Below are positions 15,293 to 23,724 of a stretch of 64,000 bases of DNA, piece after piece. The notes beneath the pieces are model-generated. The model searched no databases. It worked only from the letters and a program-made list of their open reading frames with translations, and was not told the DNA's origin. Source of the stretch: Alsobacter sp045348435 (GTDB lineage Bacteria; Pseudomonadota; Alphaproteobacteria; Rhizobiales; Beijerinckiaceae); assembly GCF_045348435.1 (NCBI RefSeq), contig NZ_CP157484.1, positions 2,604,001 to 2,668,000 on the forward strand, read 5' to 3'. How positions within the stretch are numbered: position 1 is the first letter of the stretch; each line of letters opens with the position of its first letter. The translations under genes and the position numbers were made by a program.

Positions 15293-15772
15293 TTAGCGCT
15301 TGGAGAACTGGAAGCTCCGGCGAGCCTTCTTGCGGCCGTACTTCTTGCGCTCAACGACGCGGCTGTCGCGGGTCAGGAAGCCGACCTTCTTGAGGATCGA
15401 GCGAAGCTCAGGCTCGTAATAGGTCAGCGCCTTGGCGAGGCCGTGGCGGACCGCGCCGGCCTGGCCGGAGAGTCCGCCGCCGGCGACCGTGACGTTGATG
15501 TCGTACTGGTCGACCCGGTTGGCGACGAGCAGCGGCTGCTGCAGGATCATGCGCAGCACCGGACGGGCGAAATAAACGCCGATGTCGCGGTCGTTGACCG
15601 TCACCTTGCCGGCGCCGGGCTTGATCCAGACGCGGGCGACCGCGTCCTTGCGCTTGCCGGTCGCATAGGCGCGGCCGAGCGAGTCGATCTTCTGGACATG
15701 CTTGGGAGCCTCGGGAGCGGCGGTCTCGACCGCGCCCTTGAGGTCCTGGAGGGACTGGAGGGTTTCGGCCAT
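15293..15772 (-). CDS. rpsI: 30S ribosomal protein S9 (uS9)
   Basis: 159 residues. The ~35-residue N-terminal extension (MAETLQSLQDLKGAVETAAP) is typical of alphaproteobacteria; the conserved body begins GRAYATGKRKDAVARVW and ends in the basic tail KKYGRKKARRSFQFSKR, whose last residues reach the ribosomal P site. Cotranscribed with rplM, 2 bp apart (rplM stop at 15775). Confidence 0.98.
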   Translation of the reverse strand: MAETLQSLQDLKGAVETAAPEAPKHVQKIDSLGRAYATGKRKDAVARVWIKPGAGKVTVNDRDIGVYFARPVLRMILQQPLLVANRVDQYDINVTVAGGGLSGQAGAVRHGLAKALTYYEPELRSILKKVGFLTRDSRVVERKKYGRKKARRSFQFSKR

Positions 15773-15774
15773 GA

Positions 15775-16239
15775 TCAGGCGCTCCTCGAATTCTTGCGGT
15801 TCAGGGCCGCGACGTCGAGAGCCGTGGGCTCCTGGGCGACATGCGGGTGCTCGGCGCCCTTGTAGACGCGCAGGTTGCCGAGCTGCTTGCGGCCGAGCGG
15901 CCCGCGCGGAAGCATGCGCTCCACGGCCTTCTCGACGACGCGCTCGGGAAAACGGCCTTCCAGGATGAACTTCGCAGTCCGCTCCTTGATGCCGCCCGGA
16001 TAGCCGGTGTGGTGGTAGTAGACCTTCTGCTCGCGCTTGCGGCCGGTCAGAACCACCTTGTCGGCGTTGATGATGATGATGTTGTCGCCGCAGTCGACGT
16101 GGGGCGTAAAGCTCGCCTTGTGCTTGCCGCGCAGCCGCATGGCCACGAGAGACGCGAGACGACCCACCACGAGGCCTTTCGCGTCAATCAGCACCCACTT
16201 CTTGTCGACCTCGGCGGGCTTGGCCGAATAGGTCTTCAT
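15775..16239 (-). CDS. rplM: 50S ribosomal protein L13 (uL13)
   Basis: 154 residues from ATG 16239 (MKTYSAKPAEVDKKWVLIDA), the conserved start; an in-frame ATG at 16257 would add six residues and cannot be excluded, as neither has a strong ribosome-binding site. The L13 signature MLPRGPLGRKQLGNLRVYKG is present. First gene of the rplM-rpsI operon; a good sigma-70-type promoter lies ~90 bp upstream. Confidence 0.97.
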   Translation of the reverse strand: MKTYSAKPAEVDKKWVLIDAKGLVVGRLASLVAMRLRGKHKASFTPHVDCGDNIIIINADKVVLTGRKREQKVYYHHTGYPGGIKERTAKFILEGRFPERVVEKAVERMLPRGPLGRKQLGNLRVYKGAEHPHVAQEPTALDVAALNRKNSRSA

Positions 16240-16328
16240 GGGACTAGTTCCGATCATGGGCGCGCCGACGAGATCGCCTGCGCGGGAATGAAACGCGGGC
16301 GACCCAAGGCCGCCCGTGCGATGGCCGT

Positions 16329-16357
16329 CGTCTACAGCAGGCGCCCTCGCGCGTCAA
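16329..16357 (-). promoter_or_regulatory. Candidate sigma-70-type promoter of rplM-rpsI
   Basis: Minus-strand TTGACG (16357-16352), a 17-base spacer, then TAGACG (16334-16329). This fits the housekeeping promoter of alphaproteobacteria with optimal spacing and would give a leader of ~85 nt. Confidence 0.55.
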
Positions 16358-16439
16358 TTCAGGATTCCAGCAGACTTTCCAGAAAACACGTTTGAAAACA
16401 ACGATCTAAGATATGCGGTAAAATAGCACCGCGAAAAAA

Positions 16440-16880
16440 TCAGCATGGCGGAATGGAATAGGTGCCTGTCACATGCGCGACCGGCTCGTCCGAACCCTCC
16501 GACGTGATCGTGACCTCGCCCACCGCCAGCCGCTTGCCGAGCTTGAGCAGCCGGCATTCGGCCAGCAGCGCCCGGGGTTCCGGCTTGCGCAGGAAGTTGA
16601 TGGAGAGATTCGTCGTCACCGCGAGGCCCACCGGCCCGATGGCGCCCAGGACCGCCGCATAGAGGGCGAAGTCGGCCAGCGTCATCATCGCGGGGCCCGA
16701 GATCGTCCCGCCGGGCCGAAGCTGGCTCGGATGGTAGTCCATGCGCAGCCGCGCCCCGTGATGCGGGATGGCGAGCACGTGCCAGATGCGCCCGTGGGAG
16801 TACATCTCGGGGAACTCACGCTCCAGAAACGTCTCGAGCTCGCGAACCGTCATCACCGCCGATGCAGCCGTGTCGTTCAT
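16440..16880 (-). CDS. PaaI-family hotdog-fold thioesterase
   Basis: 146 residues, one hotdog domain. Features of the PaaI/YiiD group: the Gly-Pro helix motif ISGPAMMTLADFALYAAVLG, the strand AVTTNLSINFLRKP, and the final strands LAVGEVTITSEG and AHVTGTYSIP. Such enzymes hydrolyse acyl-CoA thioesters, often aromatic or medium chain; the substrate here is unknown. It is divergent from the crotonase gene (97 bp between starts), so the two may share a control region and both act on CoA thioesters. Confidence 0.85.
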   Translation of the reverse strand: MNDTAASAVMTVRELETFLEREFPEMYSHGRIWHVLAIPHHGARLRMDYHPSQLRPGGTISGPAMMTLADFALYAAVLGAIGPVGLAVTTNLSINFLRKPEPRALLAECRLLKLGKRLAVGEVTITSEGSDEPVAHVTGTYSIPPC

Positions 16881-16976
16881 GCGCCCCTGCCCTTCTCGCC
16901 GCCGCCATTCCCCTCGGCGGCGTTTCGCATATCATGCCGCGAACGCAGCGCAACGGCGCAAACGGGACCGAGCAGA

Positions 16977-17792
16977 ATGAGCGCGACGCTGTCCTCCACG
17001 GAACGAGAGCCTGTCCTGCTCAGGGCTGACGACGGCGGGACGGCGGTCCTGACGCTCAACCGCCCGCATGCGCGCAACGCCCTGTCCGAAGGCCTGATCG
17101 AGGCCCTGACGGTCGAGCTCGACGCGATCGCCCGGCAGCCTTCCGTCAAGGCGGTGATCCTCGCCGCGTCGGCGGGGCCCTGCTTCTCCTCGGGGCACGA
17201 CCTGAAGGAGATGACCGCGCGCCGGGCCGACGCCGATCGCGGCCGCGCCTACTATGAAGACGTGCTCGGCCGCTGCTCGGCCCTGATGCAGCGGATCGTC
17301 CGCCTCCCCCAGCCGGTCATCGCGGCCGTCGAGACGCTCGCGACGGCCGCCGGGTGCCAACTCGTGGCCTCCTGCGACCTCGCGGTCGCCGGCGAAGAGG
17401 CCCGGTTCTGCACCCCTGGCGTCCATATCGGGCTGTTTTGCTCGACGCCGATGGTGGCCCTGTCCCGGAACTTGTCCCGCAAGCACGCGATGGAGCTGCT
17501 GCTGACCGGCGCGGCCGTTCCGGCCGGGGACGCCTTGCGCATGGGCCTCGTCAATCGCGTCGTCCCGAAGGGCCAGGCGCTGGAGGGCGCCCGGGACTTC
17601 GCCCGGACGATCGCGTCGAAGTCCGGTCCGGTTCTCGCCATCGGCAAGCGCGCCTTCTACGAGCAGCTGGAGATGGGCCTTTCGGACGCCTACGCGCACG
17701 CGTCCCGGGTCATGGTGGAGAACATGCTCGCCCGCGATGCGGAAGAAGGGATCGGCGCCTTTCTGGCCAAGCGCGAGCCGCGGTGGGAGTGA
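16977..17792 (+). CDS. Enoyl-CoA hydratase/isomerase (crotonase) family protein
   Basis: 271 residues from ATG 16977; the longer open frame upstream overlaps the opposite-strand thioesterase and is not coding. Crotonase motifs: LTLNRPHARNALS, the oxyanion-hole segments FSSGHDLKEM and ETLATAAGCQLVASCDLAVA, and ARFCTPGVHIGLFCS. The layout resembles the ECHDC3-like branch, where the usual second catalytic Glu is not obvious, so hydratase activity is uncertain. The CoA-binding protein at 17834 follows after 41 bp and may be cotranscribed. Confidence 0.85.
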   Translation: MSATLSSTEREPVLLRADDGGTAVLTLNRPHARNALSEGLIEALTVELDAIARQPSVKAVILAASAGPCFSSGHDLKEMTARRADADRGRAYYEDVLGRCSALMQRIVRLPQPVIAAVETLATAAGCQLVASCDLAVAGEEARFCTPGVHIGLFCSTPMVALSRNLSRKHAMELLLTGAAVPAGDALRMGLVNRVVPKGQALEGARDFARTIASKSGPVLAIGKRAFYEQLEMGLSDAYAHASRVMVENMLARDAEEGIGAFLAKREPRWE

Positions 17793-17833
17793 GCCCCTTC
17801 CGCACCGGGGCGGATCGCGTGTAGGACAGCCTT

Positions 17834-18385
17834 ATGAACCACGACAGCTATCCCGACGACCTCATCCGGGGCGTCCTCCATACCGTCAAGTCCATCGCGC
17901 TGGTCGGTTTCTCGGCCAATCCGGCGCGGCCGAGCTGGATCGTGACCAAGTACCTGATCGAGCGCGGCTACCGGCTCATCCCGGTGAACCCCGGCCTGGC
18001 CGGCCAGACGGTTCTCGGCCAGCTGGTCTACGGCTCCCTGGCCGACATTCCCGGCCCGGTCGACATGGTCGAGATCTTCCGCAACTCGGAGGCCGCCGGC
18101 CCGATCACCGACGAGGCGCTGGCGCTGGATCCCCTTCCCAAGGTGATCTGGATGCAGCTCTCGGTGCGCAACGACGAGGCCGCCGCCCGCGCCGAGGCGA
18201 AGGGCGTCACCGTGATCATGAACCGCTGCCCGAAGATCGAGTTCGGCCGGCTGTCGGGCGAGATCGGCTGGAACGGCATCAACTCGCGCATTCTGTCCTC
18301 CAAGCGCGCCGTCATGGCCGAAAAAGGCTTCCAGAAGCGCACGCTGGGGCCGCCCGGGGTGAACCCGTTCGGGGCGCGGCGCTGA
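17834..18385 (+). CDS. CoA-binding domain protein (YccU-like)
   Basis: 183 residues, a single Rossmann-type CoA-binding domain as in the succinyl-CoA synthetase alpha subunit: IALVGFSANPARPSWIVTKYL, then GYRLIPVNPG, PVDMVEIFRNSEAAG, and MNRCPKIEFGRL near the end. The family is small and of unknown cellular role. It sits between the crotonase and the sulfhydrylase gene on the same strand; in many relatives it is a direct neighbour of the O-acetylhomoserine sulfhydrylase gene. Confidence 0.85.
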   Translation: MNHDSYPDDLIRGVLHTVKSIALVGFSANPARPSWIVTKYLIERGYRLIPVNPGLAGQTVLGQLVYGSLADIPGPVDMVEIFRNSEAAGPITDEALALDPLPKVIWMQLSVRNDEAAARAEAKGVTVIMNRCPKIEFGRLSGEIGWNGINSRILSSKRAVMAEKGFQKRTLGPPGVNPFGARR

Positions 18386-18406
18386 GGTTCTGCAACCGTC
18401 CGTGCG

Positions 18407-18433
18407 TTGACGCACCGCCCGCCGTTCGATAAA
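18407..18433 (+). promoter_or_regulatory. Weak candidate promoter of the O-acetylhomoserine sulfhydrylase gene
   Basis: TTGACG at 18407-18412 and GATAAA at 18428-18433, 15 bases apart (16 to ATAAAA). It lies in the 114-bp gap after the CoA-binding gene. No SAM riboswitch was recognisable in that gap. Confidence 0.35.
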
Positions 18434-18499
18434 AAGAACAGCATTTCCCGTTCCACGAACGTCGCGGGCTCGCCCGCGCTCCTGCATGAGGACACGCCC

Positions 18500-19786
18500 A
18501 TGACCGAGCCAAAGGCTCCCGGCTTCGCCACTCTTGCGATCCACGCCGGCGCGGCGCCGGATCCGGCGACGGGCGCGCGCGCCACGCCCATCTACCAGAC
18601 CACGTCCTTCGTGTTCGACGACGTCGACCATGCGGCGTCGCTGTTCGGCCTGCAGGCCTTCGGCAACATCTATTCGCGCATCGGCAATCCCACCTGCGCG
18701 GTGCTGGAGGAGCGCGTCGCCGCGCTCGAGGGCGGCACGGCCGCGCTTGCGGTGGCGTCCGGCCACGCGGCCGAATTCCTGGTGATGCACACCCTGATGC
18801 AGCCGGGCGACGAATTCATCGCGTCCAAGAAGCTCTATGGCGGCTCCATCAACCAGTTCAATCACTCCTACAAGAACTTCGACTGGCGGGTGAAGTGGGC
18901 CGATCCGGACGACCTCTCGAGCTTCGAGGCCGCCGTCACGGACAAGACCAAGGCGATCTTCATCGAATCCATCGCCAATCCGGGCGGCGTCATCGTCGAC
19001 ATCCAGGCCATCGCCGACATCGCCCACAGGGCGGGCGTGCCGCTGATCGTCGACAACACGATGGCGACGCCCTACCTGATCCGCCCCTTCGAGCACGGCG
19101 CGGACATCATCGTGCATTCGGCCACCAAGTTCCTGGGCGGCCACGGCAACTCCATCGGCGGCCTGATCGTCGACGGCGGCAAGTTCGACTGGATGAAGTC
19201 GGGCCGCTATCCGATGCTGTCGCAGCCGCGCCCCGAATATGGCGGCATGGTGCTGGGCGAGACCTTCGGCAATTTCGGCTTCGCCATCGCCTGCCGGGTG
19301 CTCGGCCTGCGCGACCTCGGCCCGGCCCTGTCGCCCTTCAACGCCTTCATGATCTTGACCGGCATCGAGACGCTGCCGCTGCGCATGCAGCGCCATTGCG
19401 ACAACACGCTCAAGGTCGCCCAGCATCTGCAGCGCCACCCCAAGGTGGCGTGGGTCAGCTATCCGGGCCTGGAGGGCGACAAGTATGGCGCGCTGGCGAA
19501 GCGCTACTCGCCCAAGGGGGCCGGCGCGGTGTTCACCTTCGGCCTCAAGGGCGGCTATGACGCCGGCGTGGCGCTGGTGTCCAACCTTAAGCTGTTCTCG
19601 CATCTCGCCAATATCGGCGACACGCGTTCGCTCGTGATCCACCCGGCCTCCACCACCCACCGCCAGCTGACGGCCGACCAGCAGACCCAGGCCGGCGCGG
19701 GCCCCGAGGTGGTGCGGCTCTCGATCGGCATCGAGGACGTCGAGGACATCATCGCCGACCTCGACGAGGCGCTCGCGGCGAGCTGA
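18500..19786 (+). CDS. metY: O-acetylhomoserine sulfhydrylase / aminocarboxypropyltransferase
   Basis: 428 residues, PLP-dependent Cys/Met metabolism family. It starts GFATLAIHAGAAPDPATGA, followed by TPIYQTTSFVFDDVDHAASLFGL, which marks the O-acetylhomoserine branch rather than cystathionine synthase. The PLP lysine is Lys210 in HSATKFLGGHG; the Asp that pairs with the pyridine N is in PLIVDNTMATPYL. It makes homocysteine from O-acetylhomoserine and sulfide in methionine synthesis. ATG 18500 is preceded by GAGGA; an open frame to 18407 lacks support. Confidence 0.93.
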   Translation: MTEPKAPGFATLAIHAGAAPDPATGARATPIYQTTSFVFDDVDHAASLFGLQAFGNIYSRIGNPTCAVLEERVAALEGGTAALAVASGHAAEFLVMHTLMQPGDEFIASKKLYGGSINQFNHSYKNFDWRVKWADPDDLSSFEAAVTDKTKAIFIESIANPGGVIVDIQAIADIAHRAGVPLIVDNTMATPYLIRPFEHGADIIVHSATKFLGGHGNSIGGLIVDGGKFDWMKSGRYPMLSQPRPEYGGMVLGETFGNFGFAIACRVLGLRDLGPALSPFNAFMILTGIETLPLRMQRHCDNTLKVAQHLQRHPKVAWVSYPGLEGDKYGALAKRYSPKGAGAVFTFGLKGGYDAGVALVSNLKLFSHLANIGDTRSLVIHPASTTHRQLTADQQTQAGAGPEVVRLSIGIEDVEDIIADLDEALAAS

Positions 19787-19824
19787 AGCCCGGGGCGGGC
19801 CAAGGCTCGCGGCGAGCTTCGCGG

Positions 19825-20922
19825 TCAGGCCGGCGGGCGCACGCTGCGCGTCAGCCGCCAGTGCACCGCCGCCATGCTGAGCACCAGCATGGCGAAGGCC
19901 TGATGGGCGAGGCCGAGCGATAAAGGCGTGATCGCCAGCAAGGTCGCCACGCCGAGCGCCGCCTGCGCCAGGGCGAGCGACGCAATGGCGCCGGTCCGGC
20001 GCGCGGCCGAGGACCCCGGCAGGCTCCGGCGCGCCGTCCAGGCCTGCGCCACCGCGACCGCGACCAGCGCATAGGCCATCATGCGGTGGTTGAACTGCAC
20101 CGTCAGCGGGTTGTCGACGAGGTTCTCGAACCAGGGCGAAATGACGAACAGGCCGGAGAGATGCGGCACGAAGCGCCCGTCCATCAGCGGCCACGTGTTG
20201 TAGGTCAGCCCCGCTTTGGAGCCCGCCACCAGCGCGCCGAGCGCAATCTGGAACAGCACCGCCACGAGCGTCGCGGTCGCAAGGCCGCGCACCCGGCGCG
20301 TGGTCGGCTCGGGCGCGGATCGGCCCAGGCCCGCCGCCACGGCCAGCAGCCCCGCCAGGATGACGCTCGCGGTGGTGAGGTGCAGCATCAGCTTGACCGG
20401 CGCGACCGCGGTCATCCCGGGCTTCAGGCCGGACGCCACCATGATCCAGCCGATCGCGCCTTGCAGACCGCCCAGCAGGCCCAGCGCCAGGACCGTCAGG
20501 GCGAGGCGCCCGCGCAGCACGCCCGTCGCCAGGAATCCGATGAAGCCGAGGCCGAACACCAGCCCGATCGCCCGGCCGAGCTGCCGGTGCGACCACTCCC
20601 ACCAGAAAATCTCCTTGAACTCGGACAGGGTCATGCCCTTGTTCACGAGCTCGTATTGGGAGATCTGGCGGTACTTGTCGAATTCAGCCGTCCAGGCCTG
20701 CTCCGTGAGCGGCGGAATCGCGCCGGACACCGGCTTCCACTCCGTGATCGACAGGCCCGAGCCGGTCAGACGCGTCGCGCCTCCCACCAGCACCATGACG
20801 AACACCAGCGTGGCGATGAGGTAGAGCCAGGCCCGGACCGCCGCAAGGCCACGGCCGACCGTCTCGGAGCGCGCCAGCCGGCTCGCGCGCTCGACATCCT
20901 GCTCGGCGGCGGAAAGAGACAT
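19825..20922 (-). CDS. ctaA: Heme A synthase (COX15/CtaA family)
   Basis: 365 residues from ATG 20922 (MSLSAAEQDVERAS); a longer frame adds 36 Arg-rich residues that look non-coding. About eight membrane helices. The four heme/catalytic His are visible: EWSHRQLGR, KLMLHLTTAS, QFNHRMMAY and GLAHQAFAM. VGGATRLTGSGLSITEWKP is the family signature. It oxidises heme O to heme A for aa3-type cytochrome oxidase in the inner membrane. Convergent with the sulfhydrylase gene and divergent from the DUF2842 gene. Confidence 0.96.
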   Translation of the reverse strand: MSLSAAEQDVERASRLARSETVGRGLAAVRAWLYLIATLVFVMVLVGGATRLTGSGLSITEWKPVSGAIPPLTEQAWTAEFDKYRQISQYELVNKGMTLSEFKEIFWWEWSHRQLGRAIGLVFGLGFIGFLATGVLRGRLALTVLALGLLGGLQGAIGWIMVASGLKPGMTAVAPVKLMLHLTTASVILAGLLAVAAGLGRSAPEPTTRRVRGLATATLVAVLFQIALGALVAGSKAGLTYNTWPLMDGRFVPHLSGLFVISPWFENLVDNPLTVQFNHRMMAYALVAVAVAQAWTARRSLPGSSAARRTGAIASLALAQAALGVATLLAITPLSLGLAHQAFAMLVLSMAAVHWRLTRSVRPPA

Positions 20923-21113
20923 GGGTGTGGTCCGTCGGTCCGGATCGCCGCGCCGCGGCGAAATGCGCCGTGCGTCGGGGTTGATCGTCAGGGCAGCGGG
21001 ACACATAGTCCGACCGGCCCCGGCCCACAACGGTCGCGTCGCCGCAGGCGCGCCCCGGCCATTGCAACCGCCGCGTCGCCCTCCCCGCCTCGCTTTGGAA
21101 CGGATGGATCTTG

Positions 21114-21329
21114 ATGCGCCGACGCACGCGAAAATTTATCGGCGCCGTGACCATGCTGGTCTTCGTCTGCGTCTACGCCCTGGGGGCGATGACCGTGGCG
21201 CAGGGCGCGATCCAGGACGCAGGCAAGCTGGCGCAGGCCCTGTTCTACGTCGTCGTGGGGCTCGGTTGGATCCTGCCGATCATGCCGCTCATTCGCTGGA
21301 TGGAGCGGCCCGATCCCGAAGACGCTTGA
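21114..21329 (+). CDS. DUF2842 small membrane protein
   Basis: 71 residues with two hydrophobic helices (about 9-32 and 41-61) and a basic start MRRRTRKFIGAV. This matches the DUF2842 family of Hyphomicrobiales, often encoded next to the heme A synthase gene, as here (divergent, 191 bp). TTG 21111 could also start it. Function unknown; a role in cytochrome oxidase assembly is only suggested by the position. Confidence 0.75.
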   Translation: MRRRTRKFIGAVTMLVFVCVYALGAMTVAQGAIQDAGKLAQALFYVVVGLGWILPIMPLIRWMERPDPEDA

Positions 21330-21332
21330 GCC

Positions 21333-22385
21333 TCATGCGGCGTCGACGCGCCGGCCCCTGTTCCAGAGCCAGAACGGGACCCCCGACAGGAGCACCTCGA
21401 ACTGCCCGGGGTCCTGGAAGAAACCGTTCAGCGAGATCCGCGGCAGCGCCGTGAGATGCCGCGCATGCTCGGGAAAGAGCATGCCTCGCCGGGTCGTCAC
21501 TGCGCTACGAAAACCCAGTTCCCTGGCCAGCGCGAAGTCGCGCGGCCCGGCGGAGCTCCGATCGCCCACCGGATAGGCGAGATGCCGCACCGGCGCGCCG
21601 AGTTCTTTCTCCAGGATAGCCTTCGATTCCGCCATCTCCCGCCGGGCCGTCTCGGCGTCGTGCTTGGCCAGCATCGGATGCGTGAGCGTGTGGGCGCCGA
21701 TGGCGATGAGGGGATCGGCGGCGAGCCGCCTGACGCCGTCCCAGTCGAGGCACAGTCGCTCGGCGGTCGCCCGGCTGTCGACGCCCTGCTCGCGCGCCAG
21801 ACCGGCGATGACGGCGCGCAATTCCGGCTCGGGCCGGGCGCGCAGGCGCCAGTAGATCGTCTCGAAGGCGGCCGATTTCTGGGCCGCGGTGGATGCCGGC
21901 AGGTCCAGCGTCTCCCCCCCGATCGACGCGCTGACCTGGGCCGCGCGAGCGATGGCGTCCTCCAGGTCCAGCCACCACAATTCGGCGCTGCGCTCCACGA
22001 AGCCTGGCGTTACGAAAATGGTTGCGGGCGCGCCATGGGCGCGCAGGACCGGCAGCGCATGCTCCAGATTGTCGCGATAGCCGTCGTCGAAGGTCAGCGC
22101 GAGGACGCGCTGGTCCACGCGCCCCGCCTCCACGGCGTCCACGGCCTCGTCCAGCGGGACGAAGCGATACCCGGCCGCCCTGGCGCGCGTCAGCGCGAGG
22201 TCCAGGAATTCGGGCGTCACCTCCAGCAGGCGGTTCGGCGCGAACTCGCGCTCCACCCATGGCCGGACATGATGCAACATCAGGATGCCGCCGAGCCCCC
22301 GCAGGCCGCTCCCGGCCCAGCGCGGCGCTCCAGCCGCCGCCAAACCCGCGAAAGCGGCGCCGTAGAGACGATGCTTCAGCCCCAT
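21333..22385 (-). CDS. Polysaccharide deacetylase (NodB-type), probable EPS deacetylase
   Basis: 350 residues. The NodB domain has the catalytic Asp-Asp in LALTFDDGYRDNLEHALP, the metal His pair in IGAHTLTHPMLAKH, and the third motif as AYPVGDRSS where many members have YPFG. It is expected to remove N-acetyl groups from an amino-sugar polymer, giving it positive charge; HfsH does this to holdfast in Caulobacter. No clear signal peptide; an amphipathic start suggests a cytosolic or membrane-associated enzyme. ATG 22385 is preferred over GTG 22394. It lies at the edge of the EPS locus, convergent with the DUF2842 gene and divergent from the acyltransferase. Confidence 0.88.
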   Translation of the reverse strand: MGLKHRLYGAAFAGLAAAGAPRWAGSGLRGLGGILMLHHVRPWVEREFAPNRLLEVTPEFLDLALTRARAAGYRFVPLDEAVDAVEAGRVDQRVLALTFDDGYRDNLEHALPVLRAHGAPATIFVTPGFVERSAELWWLDLEDAIARAAQVSASIGGETLDLPASTAAQKSAAFETIYWRLRARPEPELRAVIAGLAREQGVDSRATAERLCLDWDGVRRLAADPLIAIGAHTLTHPMLAKHDAETARREMAESKAILEKELGAPVRHLAYPVGDRSSAGPRDFALARELGFRSAVTTRRGMLFPEHARHLTALPRISLNGFFQDPGQFEVLLSGVPFWLWNRGRRVDAA

Positions 22386-22516
22386 ATTCAACACCGTAAG
22401 TTAAGTCGGCGCATGCCGTTCAACTTGGGGCTGCGACGTTAATCCTGGTTTAAGCATTCTGTTGACGTGATGGTCCTCGGCGACCACCGTGACCCCGTCA
22501 AAACGCCGGGAACACG

Positions 22517-23722
22517 ATGTCGGTCGCCCTTGCATATCCGATGATCAGCTGGAGCGACATCACCGTCTTCCGATCGGCTGAAGACGCCGAGGCGCTGTGG
22601 CGCGCGCTCGAGGCGGATGGGGCGTGCACCCCCTACCAGCGCTATGACTGGCTGTCCGCCTGGTATGCGACGGTCGCCATGATGAACCGGCTGCAGACGG
22701 CGATCGTCGTCCTCCGCGATTCGAACGGCTGGCCTGCGGCCCTGTTTCCCTTCGTTCTGGAGCGCCAGGGCCCCGCCCTCGTGGCGCGCTTCGCCGGCGG
22801 CAAGCATTGCAACGCCAATATGGGCGTTTTCCGCCCGGGCTTCGCCGAACAACTCGGCCATACGCCCGCCGTGGCCATCCTGAACGCCATGGCGGACGAG
22901 ATCGCGAGGGAAGGCCTCGGCAGGGTCGACGTCTTTCACCTGCGCGCCCAGCCGGGCGCCTGGAGCGGCATGCCCAACCCCTTGGCGGGCGGGCCCGGAT
23001 GCCACCCGGCCGAAGACGCGCACGCGCTCACGCTGCGGGAAGACGAAAGCGAAGAAGACCTCACACGTCGCCTGCTCGGCAAGGACAGCCGCAAGAAGTT
23101 GGCCAAGAAGCTGCGCTGGCTGGACGAGTTGGGCGGCGTCGCCTTCAGGCGCGCCGAGACCGAGGCCGAGGTCGACCGCATTCTCTGCTCCTTTTTCCGG
23201 CAGAAGGCCGAGCGTTTCCGCGCGCAGGGCATCGTCAACCCGTTCGCCTGCACGTCCACGCAGGCCTTCATCAGGCGGGCGGCTCTCGCCGGCCTGGATC
23301 AGGGCCGGCCGGCGCTGGAGATCCACGCCCTATGGTGCGGCGACGTCGTCGCGGCGGCCTTCGGCGGATGCTGCGACGGACGCCGGCTGAGCGGCACCTT
23401 CATCTCCATGGAGACGGACCTGGCGATCATGCGGTCAAGCCCCGGCGAACTGATCGCCCTGGAGCTCGCCCGTCTGGCGCTGCGCCGCGGCCTGAGGAGC
23501 TTCGACCTCGGCATGGGAGACGACGGCTACAAGCGCCATACCTGCCCCGAACGCGAGCTAAGGTTCGAGAGCGTCGTGCCGGTGAGCGCCCTCGGGCGCG
23601 CGGTGGCGCTGGGACTGATCGGATTGGGGCGCCTCAAGGGCGCCATGAAGCGCGACGACCGGGTGCTTCGCACGGTGCGTCGGGTCGCGTTCAGGCTCGT
23701 GGGCGGCGATCGCAACCCCTGA
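22517..23722 (+). CDS. GNAT/FemAB-like acyltransferase (CelD/BcsL type, HfsK-like)
   Basis: 401 residues. It has the double-GNAT architecture of the Acetyltransf_6 (PF13480) family: CTPYQRYDWLSAWYATV near the start, SRKKLAKKLRWLDELGGVAFRRAE in the middle, and DLGMGDDGYKRHTCPEREL, the conserved segment before the C-terminus. Family members N- or O-acylate polysaccharides or their precursors; HfsK modifies holdfast in Caulobacter. Divergent from the deacetylase (131 bp between starts) and convergent with the co-polymerase gene, only 2 bp between the stop codons. Confidence 0.85.
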   Translation: MSVALAYPMISWSDITVFRSAEDAEALWRALEADGACTPYQRYDWLSAWYATVAMMNRLQTAIVVLRDSNGWPAALFPFVLERQGPALVARFAGGKHCNANMGVFRPGFAEQLGHTPAVAILNAMADEIAREGLGRVDVFHLRAQPGAWSGMPNPLAGGPGCHPAEDAHALTLREDESEEDLTRRLLGKDSRKKLAKKLRWLDELGGVAFRRAETEAEVDRILCSFFRQKAERFRAQGIVNPFACTSTQAFIRRAALAGLDQGRPALEIHALWCGDVVAAAFGGCCDGRRLSGTFISMETDLAIMRSSPGELIALELARLALRRGLRSFDLGMGDDGYKRHTCPERELRFESVVPVSALGRAVALGLIGLGRLKGAMKRDDRVLRTVRRVAFRLVGGDRNP

Positions 23723-23724
23723 CC

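Noticed and set aside
18386..18499. Possible SAM-II or SAM/SAH riboswitch before the O-acetylhomoserine sulfhydrylase gene
   Set aside because: The gap has only a small GC hairpin (GCGGG-CTCG-CCCGC) and none of the conserved pseudoknot sequences I know for these riboswitches.
18407..18499. N-terminal extension of the sulfhydrylase to TTG 18407
   Set aside because: The extra residues have no family counterpart, and ATG 18500 has a good GAGGA site.
17690..20602. 970-codon open frame on the minus strand
   Set aside because: It runs antisense to the crotonase, CoA-binding and sulfhydrylase genes. Only the frame of heme A synthase further left makes sense.
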